Positions 13,125 through 21,595 of a DNA stretch of 64,000 nt are shown in pieces. A program made the position numbers and the translations under genes. The DNA comes from Caulobacter sp. BK020 (GTDB lineage Bacteria > Pseudomonadota > Alphaproteobacteria > Caulobacterales > Caulobacteraceae). The number at the start of each line of letters is the position of its first letter. Position 1 is the first letter of the stretch. The notes under the pieces are model-generated. The model did no database searches and was not told the DNA's origin. It worked only from the letters and a program-made list of their open reading frames with translations. The stretch covers positions 186,001-250,000 of the forward strand of contig NZ_SLZL01000006.1 of assembly GCF_004342605.1 (NCBI RefSeq). Reading direction: 5' to 3'.

Positions 13125-13661
13125 ATGCGCCAGACCTCGCTTGTCTCCGCCCTCGCCGTGTCCTTCGGCTTGATCGCCGCGGCGACCGCCGCCCCCGTCT
13201 CGATCGCCCAGGCCGCCACCGCCGAGCTGAAGGGCGCCGACGGCAAGGCGATCGGAACCGCCACCCTGACCGAGGCGCCGCACGGCGTGCTGCTGCGCAT
13301 CGAGGCCAAGGGCCTGACGCCGGGCTGGCACGGCCTGCACTTCCACGAGAAGGGCGATTGCGGCGCGCCGGACTTCAAGTCGGCCGGGGCCCACGTCCAC
13401 ACCACGACCGCCGTCGTCCATGGCCTTTTGAACCCGGACGGCAACGACAACGGCGACCTGCCCAACCTGTTCGCCGCCGCTGACGGCTCGGCGACCGCGG
13501 AACTTTTCTCGCCCCTGGTGTCGCTGAACGGCGCCGGCGGCCGCCCCGCCCTGCTCGACGCCGACGGCTCGTCGATCGTGATCCACGCCAGCCCCGACGA
13601 TTACAAGACCCAGCCGATCGGCGGCGCCGGCGCCCGGGTGGCGTGCGGGGTGGTGAAGTAG
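13125..13661 (+). CDS. sodC: Periplasmic Cu/Zn superoxide dismutase
   Basis: A 178-residue exported enzyme that dismutates superoxide in the periplasm. The signal peptide covers about 30 residues. Copper ligands appear in LHFHEKG (His-X-His), in GAHVH (bridging His) and in VIHASPDD. The disulfide cysteines are in GDC and RVACGV, and the catalytic Arg is in AGARVACG. One position is unusual: where the family has a zinc-binding His (GHHxGD) this protein has GNDNGD, so Asp-108 replaces it. A strong RNA hairpin follows the gene. Confidence 0.93.
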   Translation: MRQTSLVSALAVSFGLIAAATAAPVSIAQAATAELKGADGKAIGTATLTEAPHGVLLRIEAKGLTPGWHGLHFHEKGDCGAPDFKSAGAHVHTTTAVVHGLLNPDGNDNGDLPNLFAAADGSATAELFSPLVSLNGAGGRPALLDADGSSIVIHASPDDYKTQPIGGAGARVACGVVK

Positions 13662-13678
13662 CGTAGCGCTGTCTGCCT

Positions 13679-13712
13679 GACCCTCTGGTTTAGGACCAGA
13701 GGGTCAGATTTT
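13679..13712 (+). terminator. Intrinsic terminator after sodC
   Basis: A perfect 11-base stem GACCCTCTGGT/ACCAGAGGGTC with a 5-base loop (13679-13705) is followed by AGATTTT. It lies 17 bases after the sodC stop. Confidence 0.82.
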
Positions 13713-13713
13713 G

Positions 13714-13749
13714 ATCCGCTCATCCCGGCGAACGCCGGGATGAGCGGAT
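13714..13749. repeat. Perfect 17-bp inverted repeat, REP-like
   Basis: ATCCGCTCATCCCGGCG is followed after two bases by its exact reverse complement. The core CATCCCGGCGAACGCCGGGATG resembles the short palindromic intergenic elements that are common in alphaproteobacterial genomes. It sits just behind the sodC terminator and just after the 3' end of the convergent DMT permease gene, and could act as its transcription stop. Confidence 0.72.
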
Positions 13750-13760
13750 TTAGGATGAAC

Positions 13761-14657
13761 CTAGGTTGCCTCCCCCTCCGGCGGCGGCGCTTTCTTCGCC
13801 GTCAGGGCCACCAGGGCCACGCCGCCCATGGTCGCGGCCGCGCCGATCACCAGCTGAGGCGACAGGGCGTCGCCCATGAACAGCACGCCGATGGTGCACG
13901 ACACCAGGGGCGTGAGCAGGAAATAGGGCGTCACCCGACCCGCCTCGCGCCGCTGGACAAGCCAGAACAGCAGGGCGCTGGCCCCGATGGTCGAGACCAC
14001 GCCGGCGAAGGCCACGCAGGCCCAGGCGATCGGCGCGGCCGTCCGGACCCGCTCCACGACATTGTCCTCGAAGCCGAACGACAGGGCCAGCAGCACCGGC
14101 GCGGCGACGACGGCGGTCAGGGCCTGGACCTGCAGCGGCTTGGCGCCCGGTGTCTGGCGCACGAACACCGTGGCCAGGGCCCAGCAGGCGCTGGCGAGCA
14201 CGCCCAGGGCGATGGCGGGCAGGTCGGCCGCCCCATGCGGGTCCAGGCTCATCCAGGCCACCCCGACGAAGGCCACGACCAGGCCGGCGACGGCCAGCGG
14301 CTTCATGGTCTCGCCCAGCATCTTCCAGGCGAACAGGGCGGTAAACGGGATCCACAGCTGGGTGGCCACCACCAGCGGGCTCAGCGACTTGGCCATGCCG
14401 AAGGCGATGTAGATGATCCCGAAGTGGATCGGGCCGGACAGCAGGCAGATAGCCGCCAAGCGCCGCGACCATGGGAACGGCGGCTTCAGAAACGGGGCCA
14501 GGAAGGCCAGGGCCAGGGCGAAGCGCAGGGCCCCGACCATCATCGGCGGCAGCTCCGCCGTCGCCACCTTGGCCGCGGCGTTGTTCAGGCCCCAGGTCAG
14601 GATGATGGCCGCGATGGCCAGGCGCTCAAGCGCCGTCAGGGGCGAGTTCGACGACAT
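13761..14657 (-). CDS. EamA/DMT-family transporter
   Basis: A 298-residue integral inner-membrane protein with about ten hydrophobic segments and two EamA repeats. The N-terminal half has the LTWGLNNAAAKVA pattern and the second half a YFLLTPLVSC pattern. DMT permeases export or import small metabolites such as amino acids. The substrate cannot be deduced. It follows bioA by 12 bases on the same strand, so it may be co-transcribed with biotin synthesis; an export or import link with biotin precursors is possible but unproven. Confidence 0.9.
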   Translation of the reverse strand: MSSNSPLTALERLAIAAIILTWGLNNAAAKVATAELPPMMVGALRFALALAFLAPFLKPPFPWSRRLAAICLLSGPIHFGIIYIAFGMAKSLSPLVVATQLWIPFTALFAWKMLGETMKPLAVAGLVVAFVGVAWMSLDPHGAADLPAIALGVLASACWALATVFVRQTPGAKPLQVQALTAVVAAPVLLALSFGFEDNVVERVRTAAPIAWACVAFAGVVSTIGASALLFWLVQRREAGRVTPYFLLTPLVSCTIGVLFMGDALSPQLVIGAAATMGGVALVALTAKKAPPPEGEAT

Positions 14658-14669
14658 GGCCCGCTTGGA

Positions 14670-15962
14670 TCAGACCCCGCCCGATCCTTCAACCCCGCCG
14701 GCGCCCACAACCTTGCGGACCGCGCGCGTCAGGATCGCCAGGTCCGCGTCGGGCGTCGTGAAGGCGGGGGTCAGGTAGACCGTCCTGCCCATCGGCCGGA
14801 TCCACGCCCCTTCGGCCGCGAAGGCGTCGCACAGCGCCCCGACGGCCACCGGCGCGTCGAATTCCACCACCCCGATCGCCCCCAGCACCCGGACATCGAC
14901 CACGCCCGGCGCGGACCGGACCGGCTCCAGCCCCTCGGCCAACGCCGCCGAGACCCGGGCCACGTCGGCCGGCCAGGCGCCGTCCTCGAACAGGTCCAGC
15001 GAGGCGTTGGCGGCCGCGCAGGCCAGGGCGTTACCCATGTAGGTCGGGCCGTGCATCAAGGCCGCGCCGGGGTCGTCCGACCAGAAGGCCTGGAACACCC
15101 GGCTGGAGGCCACCGCGACCGACAGCGGCAGGGTCCCGCCGGTCAGGGCCTTGGACAGGGTGACGATGTCGGGCTCGACGCCTGCCGCCTGCATGGCGAA
15201 TAGTTCGCCGGTCCGCCCGAAACCGGTGAAGATCTCGTCGAAGATCAGCAGCACGCCATGTTTGTCGGCCAGCCGGCGCAAGGTCCGCAGCACGTCGGAC
15301 GCGTGGAACAGCATGCCGCCCGCGCCCTGGACCAGCGGCTCGGTCAGGATGGCGGCGATCTCCCCGCCCCGCTGGGCCAGCACGGCGTCCAGCGCCGCCT
15401 CCGACGCCGCGTCCACCGGCAGGTCGGCGATCACCTGCGACGGCATCACGCCCGAGAACAGGCTGTGCATGCCCTCCTCCGGGTCGCAGACGGTCATGGT
15501 CGCCAGGGTGTCGCCGTGATAGCCGCCGCGGAACGACAGGAACCGGGTCCGCCCTTCCCGCCCGCGGTTGATGTGAAACTGCAGCGCCATCTTCATGGCG
15601 ATCTCGACCGACACCGAGCCGGACTCGGCGAAGAAGGCGTGATTCAGATCGCCCGGCAGCAGGTCGGCCAGGCGCCGGGCCAGGCGATAGGCCGGTTCGT
15701 GGGCCAGGCCGCCGAACATCACGTGCGGCATGCGCTCCAGCTGGTCGCGGATCGCCCCCGCGATATGGGGATGGTTGTAGCCGTGGCAGGCGGTCCACCA
15801 TGAGGCCAGGCCATCGACCAGTTCGCGCCCGTCAGCCAGAATCAGCCGTGAGCCGCGCGTGGCGACCACCGGCAGCGGCGGCCGGGCGGTCTTCATCTGG
15901 CAGTAGGGCCGCCAGACGTGGCGCGCACCGGCGCCCAGCCAGTCGGGGCTCTGAACGGTCAT
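14670..15962 (-). CDS. bioA: Adenosylmethionine-8-amino-7-oxononanoate aminotransferase
   Basis: A PLP enzyme that makes 7,8-diaminopelargonate from KAPA using SAM as amino donor. The 430-residue protein has HVWRPYCQMKT, the WWTACHGYNHP motif typical of BioA, IFDEIFTGFGRTG (PLP ring Asp) and the PLP-binding Lys in TLSKALTGG. The ATG at 15962 is chosen because AAGGATCGCGTC precedes it; an ATG five codons upstream is possible. It is divergent from bioF over about 74 bases, giving a shared biotin promoter region. Confidence 0.96.
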   Translation of the reverse strand: MTVQSPDWLGAGARHVWRPYCQMKTARPPLPVVATRGSRLILADGRELVDGLASWWTACHGYNHPHIAGAIRDQLERMPHVMFGGLAHEPAYRLARRLADLLPGDLNHAFFAESGSVSVEIAMKMALQFHINRGREGRTRFLSFRGGYHGDTLATMTVCDPEEGMHSLFSGVMPSQVIADLPVDAASEAALDAVLAQRGGEIAAILTEPLVQGAGGMLFHASDVLRTLRRLADKHGVLLIFDEIFTGFGRTGELFAMQAAGVEPDIVTLSKALTGGTLPLSVAVASSRVFQAFWSDDPGAALMHGPTYMGNALACAAANASLDLFEDGAWPADVARVSAALAEGLEPVRSAPGVVDVRVLGAIGVVEFDAPVAVGALCDAFAAEGAWIRPMGRTVYLTPAFTTPDADLAILTRAVRKVVGAGGVEGSGGV

Positions 15963-16036
15963 GACGCGATCCTTCATTGCTTCGGCGGGGCGCACTGCCT
16001 ATGCCCTCCGGCGCCGGGGGGCAAACGGGAACCGCG
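15963..16036. promoter_or_regulatory. Divergent bioA/bioF promoter region
   Basis: Both biotin transcription units must start in or near this 74-base gap. I could not see a clear BioR-type TTATAGATAA palindrome or a BirA-type operator, so the regulator is unknown. Confidence 0.5.
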
Positions 16037-17191
16037 ATGCACAGTCTGGACACCTACGCCGCCGACAAGATCCAGCGCCTGGAGGCCGCCAGCCTGATGC
16101 GTCGGCTGCGGCCCACCCGGCGCACCGCCGGCGCCTTTGTCGAGCGCGACGGCCGCAGGCTGCTGTCCTTTTCCTGCAACGACTATCTGGGCCTGTCGCA
16201 GCATCCGGCGGTCAAGGCCGCCGCCCAGGCCGCGGTCGAGACCTATGGCGCGGGCTCCGGCGCTTCCCGGCTGGTGACCGGCGACACGCCCCTGCTGTCG
16301 GAACTGGAGACCCGGCTGGCCCGGTTGAAGGGGACCCAGGCCTGCGTGGTGTTCGGCTCGGGCTACCTGGCCAATACCGGCGTGATCCCCACCTTCGCCG
16401 GCAAGGGCGACATCGTGCTGGTTGACGAGCTGGCCCACGCCTGCATCTGGGCCGGGGCCCAGCTGTCGGGCGCCCGGATCCTGCCCTTCGCCCACAACGA
16501 CACCGACCATCTGGCCGCCCTGCTGGCCGAGCATCGGTCGAGCGCCCGCCACGCCCTGGTCGCCACCGACGGGGTGTTCTCGATGGACGGCGACATCGCC
16601 CCGCTGGACTGGCTGTCGGCGGTCTGCGAGGCCAACGACGCCTGGCTGCTGTCGGACGACGCCCACGGCGTGGGCGTGCTGGCGCATGGCCGCGGCTCGG
16701 CCGCCCTGTTCCCCGAGGCCCAGATCCCGTTCCAGATGGGCACCCTGTCCAAGGCCCTGGGCGCGTATGGCGGCTATCTGTGCGGCTCGCAGGCCGTGGT
16801 CGACCTGCTCAAGACCCGGGCCCGCACCCTGGTCTACACCACTGGCCTGCCGCCGGCCGCCGCCGCCGCCGCTCTGGCGGCGCTGGACATCGTCGAGGGC
16901 GATCCCGCCCTGACCGCCCTGCCCCTGGCCAAGGCCCGCGCCTTCACCCAGGCCGTCGGCCTGCCCGCCGCGACCAGCCCGATCGTGCCGGTGATCATCG
17001 GCGAGGCCCAGGACGCCCTGGACGCCTCGCGGGCGCTGGAGGCCGAGGGCTTCCTGGTGGTGGCCATCCGCCCGCCCACCGTGGCGGCCGGCGCGGCCCG
17101 CCTGCGCATCGCCTTCAGCGCCGAGCACCCCGACGCCGAGGTCGCCCGCCTGGCGCAGCTGGTGAAGCCCTACGTGAAGGCGCGGCCCTGA
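16037..17191 (+). CDS. bioF: 8-amino-7-oxononanoate synthase
   Basis: Condenses pimeloyl-ACP or pimeloyl-CoA with alanine to give KAPA, the first biotin ring step. The 384 residues show FSCNDYLGLSQHP, GSGASRLVTG, the SDDAHGVGVLA motif and the PLP Lys in TLSKALGAYGGY. The ATG at 16037 (MHSLDTYAADK) is preceded by ACGGGAACC and fits the family length; upstream in-frame codons overlap the bioA promoter. The stop overlaps bioD by one base (TGATG). Confidence 0.96.
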   Translation: MHSLDTYAADKIQRLEAASLMRRLRPTRRTAGAFVERDGRRLLSFSCNDYLGLSQHPAVKAAAQAAVETYGAGSGASRLVTGDTPLLSELETRLARLKGTQACVVFGSGYLANTGVIPTFAGKGDIVLVDELAHACIWAGAQLSGARILPFAHNDTDHLAALLAEHRSSARHALVATDGVFSMDGDIAPLDWLSAVCEANDAWLLSDDAHGVGVLAHGRGSAALFPEAQIPFQMGTLSKALGAYGGYLCGSQAVVDLLKTRARTLVYTTGLPPAAAAAALAALDIVEGDPALTALPLAKARAFTQAVGLPAATSPIVPVIIGEAQDALDASRALEAEGFLVVAIRPPTVAAGAARLRIAFSAEHPDAEVARLAQLVKPYVKARP

Positions 17192-17865
17192 TGCCGGCCC
17201 TGTTCGTGACCGGCACGGGCACCGACATCGGCAAGACCTATGTCAGCTGCGCCTTGATCCGCGCCCTGAAGGCCCGAGGCGCGACCGTCGACGCCTTCAA
17301 GCCGGTGGTCAGCGGCTTCGATCCCAGGGACGCGGCGGGTAGCGACCCGGCCCGGCTGGCCGCCGCCCTGGGCGATCCCGGCGCCGTGCTGCGTATCGCC
17401 CCCCGCCGCTACCGCGCCCCGCTGGCGCCCAACATCGCCGCGCGGCTGGAGGGCCAGACCCTGGTTTTGGACGACATGATCATCGACGCGGTGGCGCGGA
17501 CCGCCGAGCTGCGCGACGGCCTGCTGCTGGTCGAGGGGGCCGGCGGGGTGATGTCGCCCCTGACCGACGGCGAGACCAATCTCGACATGATCGCCGCCCT
17601 GGGCGCGCCGGTGCTGCTGGTGGCGGGGTCCTATCTGGGCACGATCAGCCATGTGCTGACCGCCCTGGTCGTCCTGCGCGCCGCCCGGGCGCAGGTCGCC
17701 GCCGTCGTCATGAGCGAAAGCCTGGACGCCCCCGACCTTGGCCAGACGGCCCAGGCGCTGGCCCCGTTTCTGGACAGTGTTCCGCTGTTCCTCGCCCCGC
17801 GTGGGGAATCCTGGGACGCTGGCGCTCTGGCCGACCACCTGCTGCTTCATCGGGAAGCCCCATGA
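17191..17865 (+). CDS. bioD: Dethiobiotin synthetase
   Basis: Closes the ureido ring of dethiobiotin from DAPA, CO2 and ATP. The 224 residues carry the P-loop TGTGTDIGKTYVS, the KPVVSG substrate motif and EGAGGVMSPL. The gene overlaps bioF by one base and the next oxidoreductase gene by four (ATGA), so all three are translationally coupled. bioB and the pimelate genes are not in this window. Confidence 0.95.
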   Translation: MPALFVTGTGTDIGKTYVSCALIRALKARGATVDAFKPVVSGFDPRDAAGSDPARLAAALGDPGAVLRIAPRRYRAPLAPNIAARLEGQTLVLDDMIIDAVARTAELRDGLLLVEGAGGVMSPLTDGETNLDMIAALGAPVLLVAGSYLGTISHVLTALVVLRAARAQVAAVVMSESLDAPDLGQTAQALAPFLDSVPLFLAPRGESWDAGALADHLLLHREAP

Positions 17866-18755
17866 CCCTGCGCATCGCCATGATCGGCCTGGGCGACATC
17901 GCCCGGAAGGCCTACTTGCCCGTGCTGGGGCCTCGCGCCGACGTCGAGCTGGTGTTCGTCACCCGCAACGCCCAGACCCTGGCCGAACTGGGCGCGGCCT
18001 GGCGGGTGGAGCGACTGCACGCCGACCTCGACACGGCCCTGGCGCAAGGCCTGGACGGCGCGCTGGTCCACGCCGCCACGGCCGCCCATCCCGACATCCT
18101 CCGCCGCCTGCTGGAGGCCGGCGTGCCGACCCTGGTCGACAAGCCGATCGCCGACAACGCCGCCGACAGCGAGGCGCTGGTCGATCTGGCCGAGACCCGG
18201 GGCGTCTCGCTGATGGTGGGCTTCAACCGCCGCTTCGCCCCGGCCTATCGCGACGCCGCCGCCCTGAACCTGCCGCTGGTGCTGATGCAGAAGAACCGGC
18301 CCGGGCCGCTGGACGACGTGCGCCGGGCGGTGTTCGACGACTACATCCACGTGGTTGACACCCTGCGCTTCCTGGCTCCAGGCGCGCGCCAGGCCGCCGT
18401 GCGCGGCCGGGTCGGCGACGGCCGGCTGGAACATGTGGTGCTGTCGTTGTCGGGCGACGGACGCGACGCGGTCGGGATCATGAACCGGCTCAGCGGCGCC
18501 AGCGAAGAGCTGCTGGAAGTCTCCGGCCAGGGACAGAAGCGCAGGATCATCGACATCGAGCAGATCGTCGACCAGGGCCCCGTCGAGGCGTTGACCCGAC
18601 GGGGCGCCTGGACCTCCGTCGGTCGCCAGCGCGGCTTCGAGGCGATGTGCGAACATTTTCTGGACGCGGTGCGCAGCGGCCGCCGGCTGTCGGCGCTGGA
18701 CGCGCTGGAGACGCATCGGCTGTGCGAGACGGTGGTCCAGGCCTTGGCGGTCTAG
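17862..18755 (+). CDS. Gfo/Idh/MocA-family oxidoreductase in the biotin operon
   Basis: A 297-residue NAD(P)-dependent dehydrogenase-like protein. The N-terminal Rossmann fold begins IAMIGLGDIARKAYL, and DKPIADN (about residue 93) is the family's signature EKP-like loop. The C-terminal part fits the Gfo/Idh/MocA alpha/beta domain but is short for the family (usually 320-380). It starts inside the bioD stop (ATGA). The substrate is unknown. Tight coupling to bioF-bioD suggests a role linked to biotin, or simple operon hitchhiking. Its stop codon lies in the stem of a 20-bp hairpin. Confidence 0.88.
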   Translation: MTLRIAMIGLGDIARKAYLPVLGPRADVELVFVTRNAQTLAELGAAWRVERLHADLDTALAQGLDGALVHAATAAHPDILRRLLEAGVPTLVDKPIADNAADSEALVDLAETRGVSLMVGFNRRFAPAYRDAAALNLPLVLMQKNRPGPLDDVRRAVFDDYIHVVDTLRFLAPGARQAAVRGRVGDGRLEHVVLSLSGDGRDAVGIMNRLSGASEELLEVSGQGQKRRIIDIEQIVDQGPVEALTRRGAWTSVGRQRGFEAMCEHFLDAVRSGRRLSALDALETHRLCETVVQALAV

Positions 18756-18801
18756 AGCAAGCCGCGCGATATAAGAATCGCGCGGCTTGCTCTAGATTTT
18801 T
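18751..18801 (+). terminator. Intrinsic terminator, 20-bp perfect stem
   Basis: TCTAGAGCAAGCCGCGCGAT, loop ATAAGA, then the exact reverse complement and TTTTT. The TAG stop of the oxidoreductase gene is part of the stem, so the hairpin forms at the end of the coding sequence. Confidence 0.88.
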
Positions 18802-18857
18802 GTTTTCGCATCGCTTTTGCGGAAAACCGGCATCCACTTTTCCGCGCGATGCTCTAG
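18797..18857. repeat. Intergenic repeat-like element (GCATCG...CGATGC family)
   Basis: The segment reads GCATCGCTTTTGCGGAAAAC, then CGGCATCCACTTTTCC, then GCGCGATGCTCTAG. The ends GCATCG and CGATGC pair, and the middle carries the GGAAAACCGG/CCACTTTTCC signature of the short intergenic repeats that are widespread in alphaproteobacteria. It separates the biotin operon from the desaturase gene. Confidence 0.55.
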
Positions 18858-18878
18858 GTCCCGCTCGTCACGGCCTTC

Positions 18879-19949
18879 TCAGGCGCTCTGGCGTTCGGCC
18901 GTCTCGGCCTCGATCGCCACGGCGGGCGTCATCCCCGCGCGGCGGAACAGCTTGCCCAGAGCCACGAAAAGGCCCTTCTCCTCGACCCGGTGATAGGGCG
19001 AGGTCGCCGCCAGCTGGGCCGACAGCCGGGCGTGAGCCTTGCCCAGGTTGTGATACGGCAAGCGCGGCAGCAGGTGATGCAGGGCGTGGTAGCGCAGGCC
19101 CACCGGCGCCCACAGGAACGGCAGCAGGGCCGGCGGCGGCACGTTGACCGAGTCCAGGAACTGGTCCTCAAAGCTCATTCGCTCGCCGTCGTTCTCCCAA
19201 TAGTGGGCGACCAGGGTCCGCAATTGGTTGACGAAGGTGGCCAGGGAGAACAGCGCGAACCAGGTCAGAACCACGCGGATCGGCACAATCCCGGCGACGG
19301 TCAGGGCCGCGATGCTCCAACACCACAGCCAGCAGCCCACCTCCTGGGCCAGCCAGTCCGGCCGGGTCTTGTCGTTGTCCTCGCGCACGAAGTCGGGATT
19401 GATCACGAGCGCCGACAGCTTGGTCCGGACCAGCCGGCGCACGGCGGGAACTACGAAGGACAGCGGGATCAGGATCCCCGAGCGCAGGATCACGCCCAGC
19501 GGGGCCAGCAGCGAGATCGCCGCGAACAGCACCAGCTTGAACGGCGAATAGCGGCCCAGCGGCAGGTATTCGGGATCGCGTGCGGTGCCGAAACGGTCCT
19601 TGGCGTGGTGCAGGTTGTGCACGCCCTCGTACATCATCGACGGCGTCATCAGCGGCACGCCGATCAGCAGGTTCCAGCCCAGGCGGAATCCCGGCACGTC
19701 CTTAGGCCGCAGGTGGCTGATCTCGTGGATGAAGCTGAGGCCGCGATAGAGGGCCAGCAGGCCGACCAGGCCCGCGGCCAGGCCGATCGCCAGGCCATGG
19801 GTCGTGGCCGCCAGGGCCAGGCCGCCCCAGGCCGCCGCCGCCGTCAGCAGGAGGTCGAGCCAGTAAAGGCCGCGACTGGGCGTCGTCAGGTCCGCCGTCA
19901 GGCTGTGCGCCTGGCGGACCAGTCCGGCCTCTTTTGGGGATGATCCCAC
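18879..19949 (-). CDS. Membrane fatty acid desaturase
   Basis: A 356-residue integral membrane enzyme of the FA_desaturase family. The three His-box regions that bind the di-iron centre are visible: FIHEISHL, HNLHHAK and HALHHLLP. Four or more hydrophobic segments sit between them. It would introduce double bonds into acyl chains using oxygen and electrons from a ferredoxin or cytochrome. The genomic context gives no substrate. Length and box spacing are normal for this class. Confidence 0.9.
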   Translation of the reverse strand: MGSSPKEAGLVRQAHSLTADLTTPSRGLYWLDLLLTAAAAWGGLALAATTHGLAIGLAAGLVGLLALYRGLSFIHEISHLRPKDVPGFRLGWNLLIGVPLMTPSMMYEGVHNLHHAKDRFGTARDPEYLPLGRYSPFKLVLFAAISLLAPLGVILRSGILIPLSFVVPAVRRLVRTKLSALVINPDFVREDNDKTRPDWLAQEVGCWLWCWSIAALTVAGIVPIRVVLTWFALFSLATFVNQLRTLVAHYWENDGERMSFEDQFLDSVNVPPPALLPFLWAPVGLRYHALHHLLPRLPYHNLGKAHARLSAQLAATSPYHRVEEKGLFVALGKLFRRAGMTPAVAIEAETAERQSA

Positions 19950-20185
19950 GTCGTCCTCACGCCCACGCCAACCTCAGCGCCCCGACTTGGCGCCCCGACC
20001 TTCGAAATTCAATCCGTATGGACGGGTGAACGGACGAAAATCGCCGAAAGCCTCTAGCGCAAAATGGCCGGCGTCGAAACGCCAGCCATTGTCGCAGATC
20101 AAGGAACCCAGTCGATGGTTGCTCTCGCGCCATCGCCGCCCACGCGCTCCGGCCCGATCGGTCAGCGAGGCTTCCAGCCCGCAGC
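19950..20185. other. Gap of 236 bases without a convincing gene
   Basis: This lies between the desaturase start and the GH30 stop. It contains an open frame on the minus strand that ends at 19974, but that frame is only the continuation of an alternative frame of the GH30 gene, without its own start signal. Confidence 0.5.
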
Positions 20186-21595
20186 TCACCAGACGAACGT
20201 CACTGCCGCGCGGCCAGGGGCCGTGGCCCTGAAGCGGTTCGCGCCTTCGCTGATCGCGAACGTCGCCGGCTGGGGCCCGAGGTTGAGCACGATCAGGACG
20301 CGACCGCCGTCGCGATTCTGGAACGCCACGGTGCGCAGGTCGCCGAGCTTGGCGGGCGAGCCGATCCGCGTCGCGCCGGGCTTCACGAAACGGCTGGCAT
20401 GACCGAAAGCGTAATATTCCTGGGTGCGGGTGATCGCGCCGGTTCGGCTGTCGATCGTGACGAAGGCCCGGCAGTCGTTGCAGCCGCCCTTGTGCGGGCC
20501 GAACGTCTCGTCCAGCGCCAGATTCCACATCAGGACGCCGCGCGCGCCGGCCCGGGTGGAGCCGATGATCAGGTTCTCGACCATCCAGGCGAAGCTGTCG
20601 TCGAACTTCGGCGCCCATTGCCCGCCCGAACACTCCGTCAGGAAGGCGTCTTCGTCGGGATGGGCCGCCCTCACCTGGTCCTGGGCCGAAACCTCGCCCG
20701 CGTAGCAGTGCCAGGCGACGCCCGCCAGGAAGGCCTTGGCTTTCGGGTCGGCCAGGACGGTCAGCGGCTGTTGAGGCTGGTCCCAGTTATGGTCCCAGTC
20801 GAGAACCCTGGTGGCGATCTTCTCGCGCTTGAACGTCGGCGCCAGGTTCTCGCCGAAGAAGCGCGCCCGATCAGGGGCCGGCCAGCGCATGCCCGGATAG
20901 CTGTCGGGTTCGAAGTCCGGCTCGTTCTGGATGCTGAGATAGTCGGTCGGCACGCCGAGCTTCCGAGCCCCTTTGACGTAGCGAGCGAAGAAGTCGGCAT
21001 AGACCGGATAGGCCGCGGGCTTGAGCTGGCCCTGGATCAGCGAGCCGCTGGTCTTCATCCAGGCCGGCGCGCTCCAGGGCGAGGCCATCACCTTGAGGGC
21101 GGGATTGATCCTCAGCGCCGCGCGGACCGTCGGGAAGACGTACTGTTGCGGCCGCGCCAGCGAGAAGTGCTCCAGCTTCGGATCGGCCGCGCCGCCGGGG
21201 CCGTCGTCGAGGCTGTAGTGGTCCAGCGAGAAGTCGGACGCGCCAATGGTGATCCGGGTGAAGCTGAAGCCCAGCTGCCCCTCACCGCGCCCGTAGAGTT
21301 CGCGCAGCAGCTTGTCGCGCTGGTCGGGCGAGAGCCTGGTCTGGATCAGCCAGGCCGAGGCGTCGGTGATCGCGCCGCCGAAGCCGACCATCGACTGGCG
21401 CCGCTCCTTGGGATCGACGACGAGCGTCGGCAGGCCGGCGATCTGGTCGGCGGTGGCGAGGCTGGACGGGGCCTGGGCGGTCAGGAGCTGGGTCTTGTCG
21501 CCCGTGGTCACCCAGGCCCGCAGCTTCGGCGCGGCGACGGCCGGCATCGCGATCGCCAGGGTCAGCGCCACGACGGCGATGTTCAGGGCGCGCAT
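20186..21595 (-). CDS. Secreted glycoside hydrolase family 30 (glucosylceramidase-like)
   Basis: A 469-residue exported GH30 enzyme. The signal peptide is about 22 residues (ending PAVAA), followed by the GFGGAITDASAW motif near residue 75. The acid/base Glu is in SIQNEPDF and the nucleophile Glu is in FLTECSGGQW. A beta-domain completes the C-terminus. Family members cleave beta-linked glucosides or xylans. The start overlaps the stop of the upstream GH3 gene by one base (TGATG), so the two were built as a beta-glucoside-degrading operon. Confidence 0.92.
   Translation of the reverse strand: MRALNIAVVALTLAIAMPAVAAPKLRAWVTTGDKTQLLTAQAPSSLATADQIAGLPTLVVDPKERRQSMVGFGGAITDASAWLIQTRLSPDQRDKLLRELYGRGEGQLGFSFTRITIGASDFSLDHYSLDDGPGGAADPKLEHFSLARPQQYVFPTVRAALRINPALKVMASPWSAPAWMKTSGSLIQGQLKPAAYPVYADFFARYVKGARKLGVPTDYLSIQNEPDFEPDSYPGMRWPAPDRARFFGENLAPTFKREKIATRVLDWDHNWDQPQQPLTVLADPKAKAFLAGVAWHCYAGEVSAQDQVRAAHPDEDAFLTECSGGQWAPKFDDSFAWMVENLIIGSTRAGARGVLMWNLALDETFGPHKGGCNDCRAFVTIDSRTGAITRTQEYYAFGHASRFVKPGATRIGSPAKLGDLRTVAFQNRDGGRVLIVLNLGPQPATFAISEGANRFRATAPGRAAVTFVW

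Noticed and set aside
19974-20185. Minus-strand frame reading to 19974
   Set aside because: It begins inside the GH30 gene in another frame, has no start signal and no recognisable domain. A gene tail cannot be excluded, but support is poor.
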